Assembly: GCA_024743115.1 (NCBI GenBank)
Contig: JANSXC010000008.1
Location: forward strand, 62,001-126,000
Reading direction: 5' to 3'
From: a bacterium
Lineage (GTDB): Bacteria; Planctomycetota; UBA1135; UBA2386
Length of the DNA stretch: 64,000 bases
Shown here piece by piece: positions 52,105 through 61,799 of this stretch. Each line of letters begins with the position of its first letter. The first letter of the stretch is position 1. The notes beneath the pieces were generated by a model, which searched no databases, had not been told where the DNA came from, and worked only from the letters and a program-made list of their open reading frames with translations. The position numbers and the translations under genes are program-made.

Positions 52105-54357
52105 TCAGCTTAGCGCGCCCGCTTCCGTGAGGAAGCCGCGCAGCAGATCGCGGAACTCGGCCGGCGACGCGAGCGCGCCGTCGGCGACCGCGGAGCCGCC
52201 ACCGATGCTCAGGGCGGTCGCGCCGGTCGGCAGGCAGCGGAACATGTCGTCGTCGGTCCGGTCATCGCCGGCGCCGAGCACGAAGTGATCCTTCGTCGTT
52301 GTCGCGGTGCGGGCGGCGACGTAGCTGCCTTTGTCGATGCCCTTGGCCCGGACCTCGAGCACGGCGTGGCCGGCGAGCGTCTCGGCCGGGTGGTTGGCGA
52401 GCATCTCGCCGAGCTGGTGTTGCAGTTCACGCGCGCGCCACGGCCCGTATCCGGGGTCTGCGACGCGGTAGTGCCACGCCAGTCCGCACGGCTTCTTCTC
52501 GATGAACGAGCCCGGCAGGTCTTCACTCGCCCGCTCGAGCACCTCGGTCACGGCCGGGATCCAGCCGAGTTCGGCGATGACCGGCTGATACCATGCGGCG
52601 CCCGGTGGCCGGTGGGCGTAGCCGTGCTCGGCGCACAGGTGAATCGGCAGGTGGCCGAGCCAGGACTCGAGCGTTTGTCGTGGCCGGCCGCTGACCACGT
52701 GGACGTGGGTGTTCGGGACGTTGGCCAAGGCCTGCAGCAGTTCGAGGATCTCACTCGTGGGCTGTGCCTGCTCCGGGCGCTGTTGGATTTCCCGCAGTGT
52801 GCCATCGTAGTCGAGGAACAGGTGCCGTTCGGGGGCGTTCGCGAAGTGCTGGGCCAGTTCGCCGCGGGCGTCGGGTGCGAGCAGTCGTACAGCGTGTTCG
52901 CGATTGTGGCGCGCGGCGCGGTCGAGACGGGTGAGGAAGCGCTGGGACCACGCGGCGCTGTCCATCTCGAGCACGCGCTCGTGCATTGCGGCGATACGGT
53001 CGGTGCGTTCGTTCGCGGGCATCGTCAGCGCGTCGGAGAGCGCCTGGGCCAGCGCGTTCTCGTCCCAGGGGTTGACCAGGATCGATTGCGTCAGCGATAG
53101 CGCGGCGCCGGCGAACTCGCTGAGCACGAGCATGCCGCGCGCGCGTCCGGTGGCGCCGCCGCTCGCGCCGTCGCCGCCGAACTCATGTCCCTGGCACAGC
53201 ACGAACTCGTGGGCGACGAGGTTCATACCGTCGCGCAGTGGCGTCACCACGCACGCGTCGGCGAGGCGGTACAGCGCCGCGAGCTCGCAGTTGTCGACCC
53301 CGCGATGCAGGAACTCGAGCGGCATGCGCCCTGGGATACCGAAGCGGCCGTTGATACGCCCGACCTCGCGCTGGATCTCGCGCAGCAGGGTGCGGTAGGT
53401 CTCGTTCTCTTCGCGCGACGGCACGAGCACCTGCAGCATCACCGTGTCGGCGACGCGTTCGGGCTCCTGGTCGAGCAGGCGTTCGAACGCGTGCAGCTTG
53501 TGCACGATGCCCTTGGTGTAGTCGAGTCGTTCGACTCCGAGCAGCAGGCGGCGATCGCCCCAGCTCTTCTGGTAGCCCTCGATGTGCTCCTCGACCTTCG
53601 GATCGTCGAGCACGCCCTGGAACGTCGCGACATCCGGACCCAGCGCGTTGACCCCGAGCGCGACGCGGCGCGGGCCGGCCTGAATGACGTCCGAGCCCGC
53701 ATCGAGGCCGAGGACCCGCAGGCACGAGTCGCGGAAGTGGCGCAGGTAGTCCGGCGTGTGGAAGCCGATGTAGTCCGCCCCGAGCAGGCCGAGCAGCAGT
53801 TCTTCGCGCTGCGGGACGAGTCGCCAGACCTCGGACGACGGGAACGGGACGTGCAGGAAGAACCCGATCGAGAGGTCGGGTCGCGCCGCGCGGAGCAGCT
53901 GCGGCAGCAGCATGAGGTGGAAGTCGTGGATCCAGACCGTGTCGCCGGGGCGGGTTCGCTCGATTACCCGATTGGCGAAGTGCTGATTGACGGCGGCGTA
54001 GGCCTGCCAGGATCGTTCGGAGGCTCCGACCTTCGAAGGGAAGTAGTGCAGGAGCGGCCAGAGCGTGCTGTTGCACATTCCCGCGTAGTAGAGCCGCTCC
54101 TCCTCGGCGGTCAGGAAGACCGGCACGAGGCGGTCCTTCTCGAGTTCGGCCGTGACCGCGGCGCGCTGGCTCTCGGGCACGGGGCCGCCCGACCAGCCGA
54201 TCCATTCACGAATCGTCGTAACGGCCCGCAGCGCCGAGGCCAGGCCACCCGCGGCGGGTTGTTTCGTGATCTGGCTCCGGTCCAGCTTGACCCGCACCGG
54301 GAGCCGGTTGCTGACGATCAGCACGTCGGCATCAGCCTTCGCTTCGCCTGGATCCAC
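52105..54357 (-). CDS. Bifunctional trehalose-6-phosphate synthase/phosphatase
   Basis: 750 aa from GTG 54357 (VDPGEAKADADVLIVSNRLPV); an ATG at 54492 would start a long unstructured leader within the divergent promoter region. OtsA part about 10-480: VSNRLPVRV, WIGWSGG, VWIHDFHLMLLPQLLR, RLDYTKGIVHKLHAFERLL and DGMNLVAHEFVLCQG. OtsB part about 520-750, with the HAD motif LFLDYDGTLREI (DxDGT), VSGRPRQTLESWLG and the GAGDDRTDDDMFRCLP acidic loop. It makes trehalose 6-phosphate and dephosphorylates it to trehalose. Same strand as, and 4 nt from, the antiporter gene; divergent from a GH15 hydrolase gene. Confidence 0.92.
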   Translation of the reverse strand: MDPGEAKADADVLIVSNRLPVRVKLDRSQITKQPAAGGLASALRAVTTIREWIGWSGGPVPESQRAAVTAELEKDRLVPVFLTAEEERLYYAGMCNSTLWPLLHYFPSKVGASERSWQAYAAVNQHFANRVIERTRPGDTVWIHDFHLMLLPQLLRAARPDLSIGFFLHVPFPSSEVWRLVPQREELLLGLLGADYIGFHTPDYLRHFRDSCLRVLGLDAGSDVIQAGPRRVALGVNALGPDVATFQGVLDDPKVEEHIEGYQKSWGDRRLLLGVERLDYTKGIVHKLHAFERLLDQEPERVADTVMLQVLVPSREENETYRTLLREIQREVGRINGRFGIPGRMPLEFLHRGVDNCELAALYRLADACVVTPLRDGMNLVAHEFVLCQGHEFGGDGASGGATGRARGMLVLSEFAGAALSLTQSILVNPWDENALAQALSDALTMPANERTDRIAAMHERVLEMDSAAWSQRFLTRLDRAARHNREHAVRLLAPDARGELAQHFANAPERHLFLDYDGTLREIQQRPEQAQPTSEILELLQALANVPNTHVHVVSGRPRQTLESWLGHLPIHLCAEHGYAHRPPGAAWYQPVIAELGWIPAVTEVLERASEDLPGSFIEKKPCGLAWHYRVADPGYGPWRARELQHQLGEMLANHPAETLAGHAVLEVRAKGIDKGSYVAARTATTTKDHFVLGAGDDRTDDDMFRCLPTGATALSIGGGSAVADGALASPAEFRDLLRGFLTEAGALS

Positions 54358-54479
54358 GTTCGTCCGATAAGTAAGGATTGGGACCGCTTGCGGTCCACGG
54401 CCTGGCTGCGGTCGACCGGTGGGGGATTCTCCCGCATCGGTGCCGCCAGCACCGCGGCCGTTACTCGCATATCTGAAGC

Positions 54480-56264
54480 ATGGTTGCAGCAACTGGACTC
54501 ATCGGCAACTGTTCGTTCAACGCGCTGATTCGCGATGGGCGCGTGGTGTGGCTCTGTTGGCCGCGTCCCGACAGCAGTTTCGTTTTCGGCGAGCTGCTCG
54601 ACCGTGATCGTGCAGGGGTTTACGCGATCGAGCCCGCGATCGATCACGCCGACGCGGCTGGTCAGGGTTACGACACCACCGTCAGTTACGTCGAAAACAC
54701 CAACATTCTGCGCACTGTTTTTCGGGGCGACGGCTGGGCATTCGAGGTCCTCGACTTCGCGCCGCGCTTCGAACTCTTCAACCGCTGGTACCGGCCCAAG
54801 ACCCTGGTTCGCATCGTGCGTCCGATCGAGGGCGAGCCGCGGATCCGTGTGCAGTGCAAGCCCGTCTACGACTACGGCCGTCAGGAGCCGCAGGTCTGGA
54901 GCTCGAGCAACCACATCCAGTTCGGCGGCTTTCCCGCGCCGCTCCGGCTGACGACCAACGCATCGTTGACCTACGTCCGCGATGGCACGCCGTTCCTGCT
55001 GACGCGCGATCTGCATTTCGTGCTGACGTGGGGTGAGCCGCTCGAGGCGCCGCTCGAGGAGACCGCCGAGACGTTTCTCGTGCAGACCCGCGACTCGTGG
55101 CGGCACTGGGTCAAGAGCGGGCGTATTCCGCGGGACTGGCAGCCCGAGGTCATCCGCTCGGCGCTCGCGCTCAAGCTGCACCAGTTCGACGACACGGGTG
55201 CGTTGCTCGCCGCGACGACGACGAGCCTGCCGGAATCGCCGGGGTCGGGCCGGACTTGGGACTATCGCTACTGCTGGTTGCGCGACGCCTACTTCACGAT
55301 CGATGCGTTCGAGCGCCTGGGCTACGCGGAGGAGATGGAGAACTTCCTGCTCTACCTCCGCAATCTCTGTGGCGACGGGCAGCGCGAGTTCCAGCCGGTC
55401 TACGGCATCGACCTCGCGGCCGATCTCGAGGAGAGCATTCTCGATCACCTGAGTGGGTTCGAGGGCGAGGGGCCGGTGCGGATCGGCAACCAGGCCTACG
55501 CGCAGATCCAGCACGATGTCTACGGTGAGCTGATCCTGTCGATGAGTCGACTGCTGCTCGACACACGGTTTCGCGGGGCGGAAGGCATCGACGGCGCGGG
55601 GCGCCTCGTCGAGGGCCTGGTGTCGCAGATCGATCGCAAGCTGCTCGAGCCCGATGCGGGGCTATGGGAGCTGCGTGGCAGCCAATTCGTGCATACCTTC
55701 ACGTTGTTGACGCACTGGGCGGGCGCGCGGCGGGCGGTCGACATCGCGCAGGTGCTCGGCCTGCCGGACCTCGGCGCGCGGGCTCGTTCGGTCATGGCGC
55801 GGGCGTCGGACTACCTGTGGCAGGAGTGCTGGAACGAGCAGATCGGCTCGTTCACGCAGGCCGCCGGGCGTGACAACCTCGACGCCTCGAGCCTGCTTGC
55901 GCTGCACTTCGGCTTCTTGCGCGGCGACGACCCGCGCGCTGCCCGCATGGTGGACGCGATCCAGCGTCAGCTCGAACTGCCCAACGGCATGCTGCGCCGC
56001 TACGACGTCGAGGACGACTTCGGGGTGCCGGATGCGGCGTTCACCGTCTGCACTTTCTGGCTCGTCGACGCGCTGTCGATGGTCGGGCGGCAGTCAGACG
56101 CTCGTGAATTGTTCGAGTCGGTTCTGGCGCGGAACAACGGTCTGGGCCTGTTCGCCGAGGACCTGCTGATGGGGTGTGGCACGCAGAGTGGCAACTTCCC
56201 ACAGACCTACAGTCACGTCGGGTTGATCAACGCCGCCTTCCGTCTCAGCCGATCCTGGGACTGA
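54480..56264 (+). CDS. Glycoside hydrolase family 15 (glucoamylase/trehalase-like)
   Basis: 594 aa, ATG 54480. Starts LIGNCSFNALIRDGRVVWLCWPRPDS, the typical N-terminal beta-sandwich of GH15. The (alpha/alpha)6 barrel shows WDYRYCWLRDAYFTIDAFERLGY and the catalytic-base region LFAEDLLMGCGTQSGNFPQTYSHVGLINAAF (Glu in FAED). GH15 includes glucoamylases, dextran glucosidases and trehalases; a divergent trehalose synthesis gene makes a trehalase role likely but not certain. No signal peptide, so cytoplasmic. Its stop lies within the first of the tandem repeats at 56260. Confidence 0.88.
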   Translation: MVAATGLIGNCSFNALIRDGRVVWLCWPRPDSSFVFGELLDRDRAGVYAIEPAIDHADAAGQGYDTTVSYVENTNILRTVFRGDGWAFEVLDFAPRFELFNRWYRPKTLVRIVRPIEGEPRIRVQCKPVYDYGRQEPQVWSSSNHIQFGGFPAPLRLTTNASLTYVRDGTPFLLTRDLHFVLTWGEPLEAPLEETAETFLVQTRDSWRHWVKSGRIPRDWQPEVIRSALALKLHQFDDTGALLAATTTSLPESPGSGRTWDYRYCWLRDAYFTIDAFERLGYAEEMENFLLYLRNLCGDGQREFQPVYGIDLAADLEESILDHLSGFEGEGPVRIGNQAYAQIQHDVYGELILSMSRLLLDTRFRGAEGIDGAGRLVEGLVSQIDRKLLEPDAGLWELRGSQFVHTFTLLTHWAGARRAVDIAQVLGLPDLGARARSVMARASDYLWQECWNEQIGSFTQAAGRDNLDASSLLALHFGFLRGDDPRAARMVDAIQRQLELPNGMLRRYDVEDDFGVPDAAFTVCTFWLVDALSMVGRQSDARELFESVLARNNGLGLFAEDLLMGCGTQSGNFPQTYSHVGLINAAFRLSRSWD

Positions 56265-56355
56265 GCTACCGCTCATTCGCGAGCGAGCTTCGGACTGAGC
56301 TCATCGCTCACTCGCGAGCGAGCTTCGGACTGAGCCTGTCGCTCACTCCGAAGCG
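56260..56355 (+). repeat. Tandem 34-35-bp repeat, 2.8 copies, each able to fold
   Basis: Units begin ACTGAGC at 56260, 56294 and 56329 and carry CGCTCA, TCGCGAGCGAGC and TTCGG in the same order; the third is partial. Inside each of the first two, GCTC and CTCG/CGAG/GAGC form a small hairpin. The array spans the GH15 stop and the last codons of the convergent TPR gene (stop at 56343), so it could act as a bidirectional terminator or be a dispersed repeat. Confidence 0.65.
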
Positions 56356-57146
56356 AATTGCTTCGCGAGGTCGTCGAGATCGCAGGCGGCGATCTCGTCG
56401 CGCCGGATCGGGCCCAGGAGGTCGAACCGTTCGCGCTCGAGTGGGTTGGTGCAGTCGTCCGGCGCGAAGCGCGCATCATGGCCCGCGAACGGATCGTGGC
56501 CGGCAAACGGATCGTGGCCGGCAAACGGATCGTGCCCGAACGGATCGGAACCGAACGGGTCGCCCGCGGCCTGGTGGTCCGAACCGCGTTCGTCGTCCCC
56601 GCCACCTTCGATCGAATTGCGCCCACGGCGCGAATCGGAGTCGCTGGAGTGCCCGTCGAAATCGCCGTTGCCGGTCTCACCCATGCCCTCGCGACGCAAG
56701 CGGTCGGCTGCCCGGCGGCCGCCGATGCGAGCCTTGGCGCCGAACGGGTGGAGCGTCTGCCAGGTCGCGCGCGCCCCCGGATCGTCGAAATCGCGATCGT
56801 CGAACTCGCGATCATCAAAACCGCGATCGTCGAAGTCCCGCCCATCGAACGTCGTGCCGGCGAGGCGCGGTTCGAACAGCTCGAACGGCTGCCGCAGGCG
56901 GGCGAATCGCGCGGGGTCCGCGCGGCGCGCGTGCTCGAACTCGCGGCGCCAGCCGCTGTAGTCACCGGCGTCGTAGGCGATCCGGCCGAGGTGAACGTAG
57001 GCGGAGAAGTCGTCGCCCTTCAGGCGGAGCACCCGCTCGTACTGGCGTCGGGCCTGCTGCCGCATTCCGAGACGGAACGCGAGCCAGCCGCACATCGAGG
57101 CGACGCGGGCCGAGGCCGTGCGCAGGATCGAATCCGCCGAAAGCAT
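56343..57146 (-). CDS. TPR protein with acidic tandem repeats
   Basis: 267 aa from ATG 57146. The N-terminal 90 residues contain a TPR-like helical pair (QARRQYERVLRLKGDDFSAYVHLG and DAGDYSGWRREFEHARRADP). A run of FDDR-type repeats (about 101-120: DGRDFDDRGFDDREFDDRDF) and later DPFxx repeats (DPFGSDPFGHDPFAGHDPFA around 200-225) follow, the latter a near-perfect heptad DPFAGH-type array. The end, DLDDLAKQFASE, looks like a short helix. No known family. Low-complexity repeats and lack of signal or membrane segment suggest a cytoplasmic adaptor. Convergent with GH15 gene. Confidence 0.72.
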   Translation of the reverse strand: MLSADSILRTASARVASMCGWLAFRLGMRQQARRQYERVLRLKGDDFSAYVHLGRIAYDAGDYSGWRREFEHARRADPARFARLRQPFELFEPRLAGTTFDGRDFDDRGFDDREFDDRDFDDPGARATWQTLHPFGAKARIGGRRAADRLRREGMGETGNGDFDGHSSDSDSRRGRNSIEGGGDDERGSDHQAAGDPFGSDPFGHDPFAGHDPFAGHDPFAGHDARFAPDDCTNPLERERFDLLGPIRRDEIAACDLDDLAKQFASE

Positions 57147-57471
57147 GGGCCGGAAGAGTACGCCGCCCTGGTTCGGGGCACAAGGTAAGTGGGTGCGGTG
57201 CGACCGGATTCGGACGTTTTCCGCGTTGCGCCGCGGCAGATTGCCACAGGGGCAGCTGCAGCGCCCATGGTGCCGCGTCTTGGTGACGGCCGGCGGTCCA
57301 GGGTTGCCGGGCGTGGCCCGAGGCCTGGCCCCGCCGCCAAGGCGCGGGTCGTCCGGCCGTCGGTGCCGCGATCGTCGCGGTATGGGCAGGCTTTCCCTCA
57401 ATTGCTCAACGGCGTCGGGCGTGAGGTCGATAGAGCCAACGATTCGGCACCGACCGAACGACGAGACAACG
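57147..57471 (+). other. Divergent intergenic region, no supported gene
   Basis: 325 nt between the TPR protein gene (-) and the DUF4388 protein gene (+). Must hold the promoters for both, but no convincing -35/-10 pair was found. A small hairpin CCGCGA-TCG-TCGCGG lies near 57367-57381. Confidence 0.4.
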
Positions 57472-60400
57472 ATGGCACTCAGAGGGGATCTAGCAAGCGT
57501 CGACCTGGCACAGGTGTTCCAGATGCTGGCCATGAATCAAAAGGTCGGCCTGCTGAGCATCCAATCGAAGCAGCTCTGGAAGGTGCTGTACTTCGATCAT
57601 CGCGGGGTCACGGTTCATCACAACGCCCACGCCGTGCTCGATCGCGTGGTCGCGGGCTTCGTGCGCACCGGACGGCTGTCCGAGGATGCGCTCGAAGAGG
57701 TCCGCGATCATGCGGCGCGCATGGGGCAGTCACTCACGGACAGTCTGCTCGCGGGCGGCTTCCTCGAGGTGGCGGAGCTCGAGGAGCGTTATCGCTTCGA
57801 ACTCGAAGAAGAGCTCTACGAGCTGTTCTTCTGCCGCGACGCGCGGTTCGAGTTCTACGAAGGGGCGACCGCGCTCGAGGGCTATGACGGTCAGACCGAC
57901 GACCGGTACCTGTTCAACTGTGACAGCGTCGTGATGGAGGCTGCGCGTCGCATCGACGAGTGGGCCTACATCACCGAACGGGTGCCGACCGACGGCGAGT
58001 TCTTCGTTCCGGTCACCGATTCGATCGCGATCGACGAGTACGGTGAAGATGGTGCGGCCGTCTTCGAACTGCTCGACGGCCGGCGTAGTGCCGGTCGGCT
58101 CGTCGATCTGACGGGGCTCGCGAGGTTCCAGGCGTTCAAGGTGCTGAGCGCTCTGCTCGACGCCGGTGCGATCGCGCCGGTGGCGGACGACGAGCTGCTC
58201 GACCTCGGTTCGGAGTGCCTCGAGGAAGAGCGCTTCGTCGAGGCGATTCATCTGTTCGAGCGCGCTGCGGCGCTCGGCATCGGCTATCCCGAGGTTCATT
58301 CGCTCGCGGCGAACGCCTACCGAGCCGCGACGCACTACGAAGAAGCGGCGCGTCATCTCGAGGCGGAGGCCGAGGGTCACGTCGAATCCGGCGATCCCGC
58401 GACCGCGGCCGAACGGCTGCTCGAGGTGCGCGAGATGCTGCCCACGGCGCTCGCGGCCCGGGAACGGCTCGTCGAGTTGGCCGTCGAGCATCACCTCGAA
58501 CTCGGCGAGTTCGATGCGTTGGCGGACGGCAAGGAGGTCGTCGACCTGCTGCTCGAGTTCGGCGATATCGAGCGGGTTCGCACGCTGCTCGAACGTCTGC
58601 TGCTCGTCGTTCCCGAAGATCTCGATCTCAAGAAGGCGCTGATCAGCGTCCACGTCAAGGCCGGGGACCAGCAGCGCGTCGCCGAGCTCTACGAGTCGAT
58701 CGCGGAGGATCTCGTCGAGGCCGGCCAGCCGCTCGAAGCGGTCGGCTACCTGCAGAAGATCCTGCTGATGGACCGCAGCCGGTCCGACATCTCGCACCGC
58801 GTTCGCGAGCTCTATGAAAGCGACGAGCGCGCGCGCAAGCGGACCCGTTCGCTCGGCGCGCTCGCGCTGCTGTTCTGCGTGCTGGTCGTCGTCGGGGCCT
58901 TCTACTGGTTCTACAACGAACGCGCGAACCAGGAGTATGCGACGATCGACGTGCGCGAACTCCTCGAACACGATGACTTCGCGGGTGCTGCGATCGCCTA
59001 CGATGAGTTCGTCGCGCGCTATCCGCTCACGACCGCGATCGCCGATGCGAAGAGCGAGTTGCGGCGCATCGACGCCGCGCGCGAGGCATTCGAGGCGCGA
59101 CTCGCGACCGAGAAGGCCGAACGTGATCGGGCGCTCGAGCGCCTGCGGGCGCGCTACCGCGCCGCGTGGGCCAAGCACCGCGAGCAGTTCCTGGGTGGCG
59201 AACCCGAAGCGGCGATCGAGTCGCTGAAGTCGGTCCGTGAGATCGTTGCGGAGGCCGGCCGTCCCGAGGACGTGGCCTGGGCCCTCGAGAACGAGGTCGA
59301 GCACAACTGGCAACGGCTGCAGAAGTACCTCGCCGAGGCGGAGACGCTCGCGACCCGCTTCCGCGATTCGCAGGCGGCGGGTGACTGGCGCGAGGCGCGC
59401 CGGTTCGCGCTCATGCTTGCCGATCAGTTCGAAAACACGGCGGCTGCCCGCCAGGTGCACGTGCCGGTCATGGTGGTGACGCAGCCGCCGGGCGCGCGAA
59501 TCATGCACCGTGGCAAGCCACTCGTGAAACGGGTCGACGGTGAGGAGCAGCCGCTCGTCACGCCAACCCTGATCTACTGCTCCGATGTGCGGACGCCGAT
59601 CGAGGTCGCGACCGAATTGGCGGGTTTCGAGAGCGCTCGGTTGACGATTCGACCAATGCACGATGCCGAGGTCAGTGTCGTGCTCACGGTCGTGCCGCAG
59701 CGCACGATTACGTTCCCGAAGGAGTTGCAGTCCGGCATCGTGACCCGCGAGAACTGGATCGCGGTCGGGTTGCGCGGCGGCAAGATCGGCGTCGCACGAG
59801 TCGATGGCGCGGGCCAACGCGTGCTCGAGCTCAACGGGCTCAAGGAGATCGCCAGCAATCCGCACATCGACAACGGCCGGGTGTTCTTCGTCAGCAACGA
59901 GAACACCATCGAGTGCCTCGAGATCGGGTCGGGCAGCGCTCCCCGCGGCTGGCCAGCCGAGATCCGGCACGGCGCCGTGACCGAACTCGCGGTCGGTGGC
60001 GGCCGGGTCGCCGTCGTGGACGGTCGGTTCGTCCTGCACTGCTGGGAGCAGGCTCGCGGCTCCAAGGTCTGGTCGGTGTCGCTTGACAGCGCGCCGTCGG
60101 GGCCGCCGACGTTGATCGGACGGCGCGTGCTGATTGGCACGAACGACGGTCGCGTGCTCATCATCGACTCCGCGAACGGGCGGATCGTCGGGGTGCTCCG
60201 TGGGCAACACGCGATCACGACGCAGATCCTCTCCGACGGCAAGGTGCTGACGTTCGGTTGTGCGACCGGACTGGTTCGCACGGTCGATATCGAGAGCGGC
60301 AAGGTGCTCTGGGATGCTCAGGTCGGCGACTCGATGGTCGACGGCACCATGGTGCTGACGAAGGACCTGGTGTGCTGCGGCCACGGCAAGGAGCTGTTCT

Positions 60401-60678
60401 GCTGGGAGCGCCTGACCGGCGTCGAGGCGGCGAAACTCGAACTCGATGGGGTCGTGCAGTCCGGACTGGCGGCGCAGGGCAGCCGGCTGTTCGTGCGGCT
60501 CCAGCGTGAGAAGAAGAAGGCCGTGCCGGCACGTGACGTGCTGCTGGCGGTCGACCTCGCGCAATTCGAGCTGCTCTGGGAATACGAGGCGGCCGGCATC
60601 AGCCCGGGCGTGTTCGGAGTCGACAACCTCAACGTCGCGTTCCCTGGCGCGGCCGGCGAAGTGGTGATGTTCCGCTGA
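57472..60678 (+). CDS. DUF4388/TPR/PQQ-propeller membrane protein
   Basis: 1068 aa from ATG 57472 (the start MALRGDLASVDLAQVFQML is the canonical beginning of a DUF4388 domain; upstream frame is a shadow). Domain order: DUF4388 (about 1-110); helical TPR-like region (about 240-450, with VEAIHLFERAAALGIG and KKALISVHVKAGDQQRVAEL); one membrane helix (about 460-480, LALLFCVLVVVGAFYWF); coiled coil (about 535-565); a PEGA-like beta segment (about 660-730); and a C-terminal PQQ-type propeller (about 745-1068). DUF4388 proteins often accompany MglA/roadblock modules. It leads the cassette that ends with mglB. Confidence 0.85.
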   Translation: MALRGDLASVDLAQVFQMLAMNQKVGLLSIQSKQLWKVLYFDHRGVTVHHNAHAVLDRVVAGFVRTGRLSEDALEEVRDHAARMGQSLTDSLLAGGFLEVAELEERYRFELEEELYELFFCRDARFEFYEGATALEGYDGQTDDRYLFNCDSVVMEAARRIDEWAYITERVPTDGEFFVPVTDSIAIDEYGEDGAAVFELLDGRRSAGRLVDLTGLARFQAFKVLSALLDAGAIAPVADDELLDLGSECLEEERFVEAIHLFERAAALGIGYPEVHSLAANAYRAATHYEEAARHLEAEAEGHVESGDPATAAERLLEVREMLPTALAARERLVELAVEHHLELGEFDALADGKEVVDLLLEFGDIERVRTLLERLLLVVPEDLDLKKALISVHVKAGDQQRVAELYESIAEDLVEAGQPLEAVGYLQKILLMDRSRSDISHRVRELYESDERARKRTRSLGALALLFCVLVVVGAFYWFYNERANQEYATIDVRELLEHDDFAGAAIAYDEFVARYPLTTAIADAKSELRRIDAAREAFEARLATEKAERDRALERLRARYRAAWAKHREQFLGGEPEAAIESLKSVREIVAEAGRPEDVAWALENEVEHNWQRLQKYLAEAETLATRFRDSQAAGDWREARRFALMLADQFENTAAARQVHVPVMVVTQPPGARIMHRGKPLVKRVDGEEQPLVTPTLIYCSDVRTPIEVATELAGFESARLTIRPMHDAEVSVVLTVVPQRTITFPKELQSGIVTRENWIAVGLRGGKIGVARVDGAGQRVLELNGLKEIASNPHIDNGRVFFVSNENTIECLEIGSGSAPRGWPAEIRHGAVTELAVGGGRVAVVDGRFVLHCWEQARGSKVWSVSLDSAPSGPPTLIGRRVLIGTNDGRVLIIDSANGRIVGVLRGQHAITTQILSDGKVLTFGCATGLVRTVDIESGKVLWDAQVGDSMVDGTMVLTKDLVCCGHGKELFCWERLTGVEAAKLELDGVVQSGLAAQGSRLFVRLQREKKKAVPARDVLLAVDLAQFELLWEYEAAGISPGVFGVDNLNVAFPGAAGEVVMFR

Positions 60679-60695
60679 CGCGGACGGACAGGCCG

Positions 60696-61799
60696 ATGCA
60701 TCTGATCCAACGCATGAAGATCTGGAAGGAGCTGAAGCGGCTCGAGATCCGAGTCCGCGAAGAGCCTTCTCCCACGACCTTCGTCGATCTCGGCCAGGTC
60801 TACATCAATCTCGAGAGCTACGACAAGGCGCTGCGCGTTGCCGAGGACGGCCTCGCGCTGTTCCCGAAAGCGACCGAGATGAAGAAGCTGCTGGACTGCG
60901 CCCGCCGGGGTCTGTCGAAGCAGCGCGCGACTGAGCTCAAGGCGCGGCTGATCCGCTCACCGAACCCGAAGCTGTTCCGCGAGGTCGCGGAACTGCAGAT
61001 GGACCTCGGTGACGTGGCGGCGCTGCATCAGACCTGCCAGGAGTGGAGCCTGCGATTCCCGGACGATCCGGGGGCCTGGCTGTTGCTCGGCCAGGCGCGG
61101 CTGCTCGGCTTCTATCGTGACCTCGCCGCGCGCGAAGGTCGTGAGGCCGTGCGTTGTCTCGACCGCGCGGTCGAGATGGATGGCAACGAAGTGCAGGCGC
61201 GGCGGTTGCTGGGCGAGGTGCTCTATCGGGTCGGTGCAGTAAACCAGTCGATCGAGCACTTGCAGACCCTGCAGGGTCTCCGGCACGACGACGGGGACCT
61301 GCTGCAGCTGCTCGAATACGTGAGCGGCCTCGACGACAAGGGCAGCGACGTCGAACAACTGTTCAACGAAGTGGAGGAGCGCGGCAGCCTCGCGCACCCA
61401 CCGGTCACCACCGCGGCGGTCACGTCGGCGGAGGTCGGGGTCAGCAGTATCCGCGAGACCCTGGGTCACATCGCGGATATCCCCGGCGTGCGCAAAGCGA
61501 CCTACATCAAGGGATCGCGGGCACTCGTGAAGGGCGAGATCAAGGATGGTCGGGATCCGTTCCTGCGGATCGTCCGGGTGATGGCCAAGGCCGCCTACCG
61601 CTTCGGCCGTCGGCTCGACATCGGCAACGCCTGCAAGAACGTCGCAGACGGCGACTTCGGGCACATCTGTGTCTGCGTCTACGGCGAGGTTCTCGCCGGG
61701 GTGCAGTGTGACGAGGGCACGGACATCGATCTCGTGCTCGGGGAGCTGCAGGAGATCGTCGCCGGCTCGCTGTCGCCCGTTGGAGGAGTCAACTCGTGA
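60696..61799 (+). CDS. TPR protein with C-terminal roadblock/LC7-like domain
   Basis: 367 aa, ATG 60696 (an ATG at 60714 is possible). Residues about 30-225 hold TPR-type helices (TFVDLGQVYINLESYDKALR, EVAELQMDLGDVAALHQTC, AWLLLGQARLLG, LGEVLYRVGAVNQSIEHLQ). From about 245 on, IRETLGHIADIPGVRKATYI, a VRVMAKAAYRFGRRLDIGN helix and FGHICVCVYGEVLAGV fit a roadblock/LC7 domain. Starts 17 nt after the DUF4388 gene and overlaps the next roadblock gene by 4 nt (GTGA). Probably an adaptor of the GTPase module downstream. Confidence 0.75.
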   Translation: MHLIQRMKIWKELKRLEIRVREEPSPTTFVDLGQVYINLESYDKALRVAEDGLALFPKATEMKKLLDCARRGLSKQRATELKARLIRSPNPKLFREVAELQMDLGDVAALHQTCQEWSLRFPDDPGAWLLLGQARLLGFYRDLAAREGREAVRCLDRAVEMDGNEVQARRLLGEVLYRVGAVNQSIEHLQTLQGLRHDDGDLLQLLEYVSGLDDKGSDVEQLFNEVEERGSLAHPPVTTAAVTSAEVGVSSIRETLGHIADIPGVRKATYIKGSRALVKGEIKDGRDPFLRIVRVMAKAAYRFGRRLDIGNACKNVADGDFGHICVCVYGEVLAGVQCDEGTDIDLVLGELQEIVAGSLSPVGGVNS

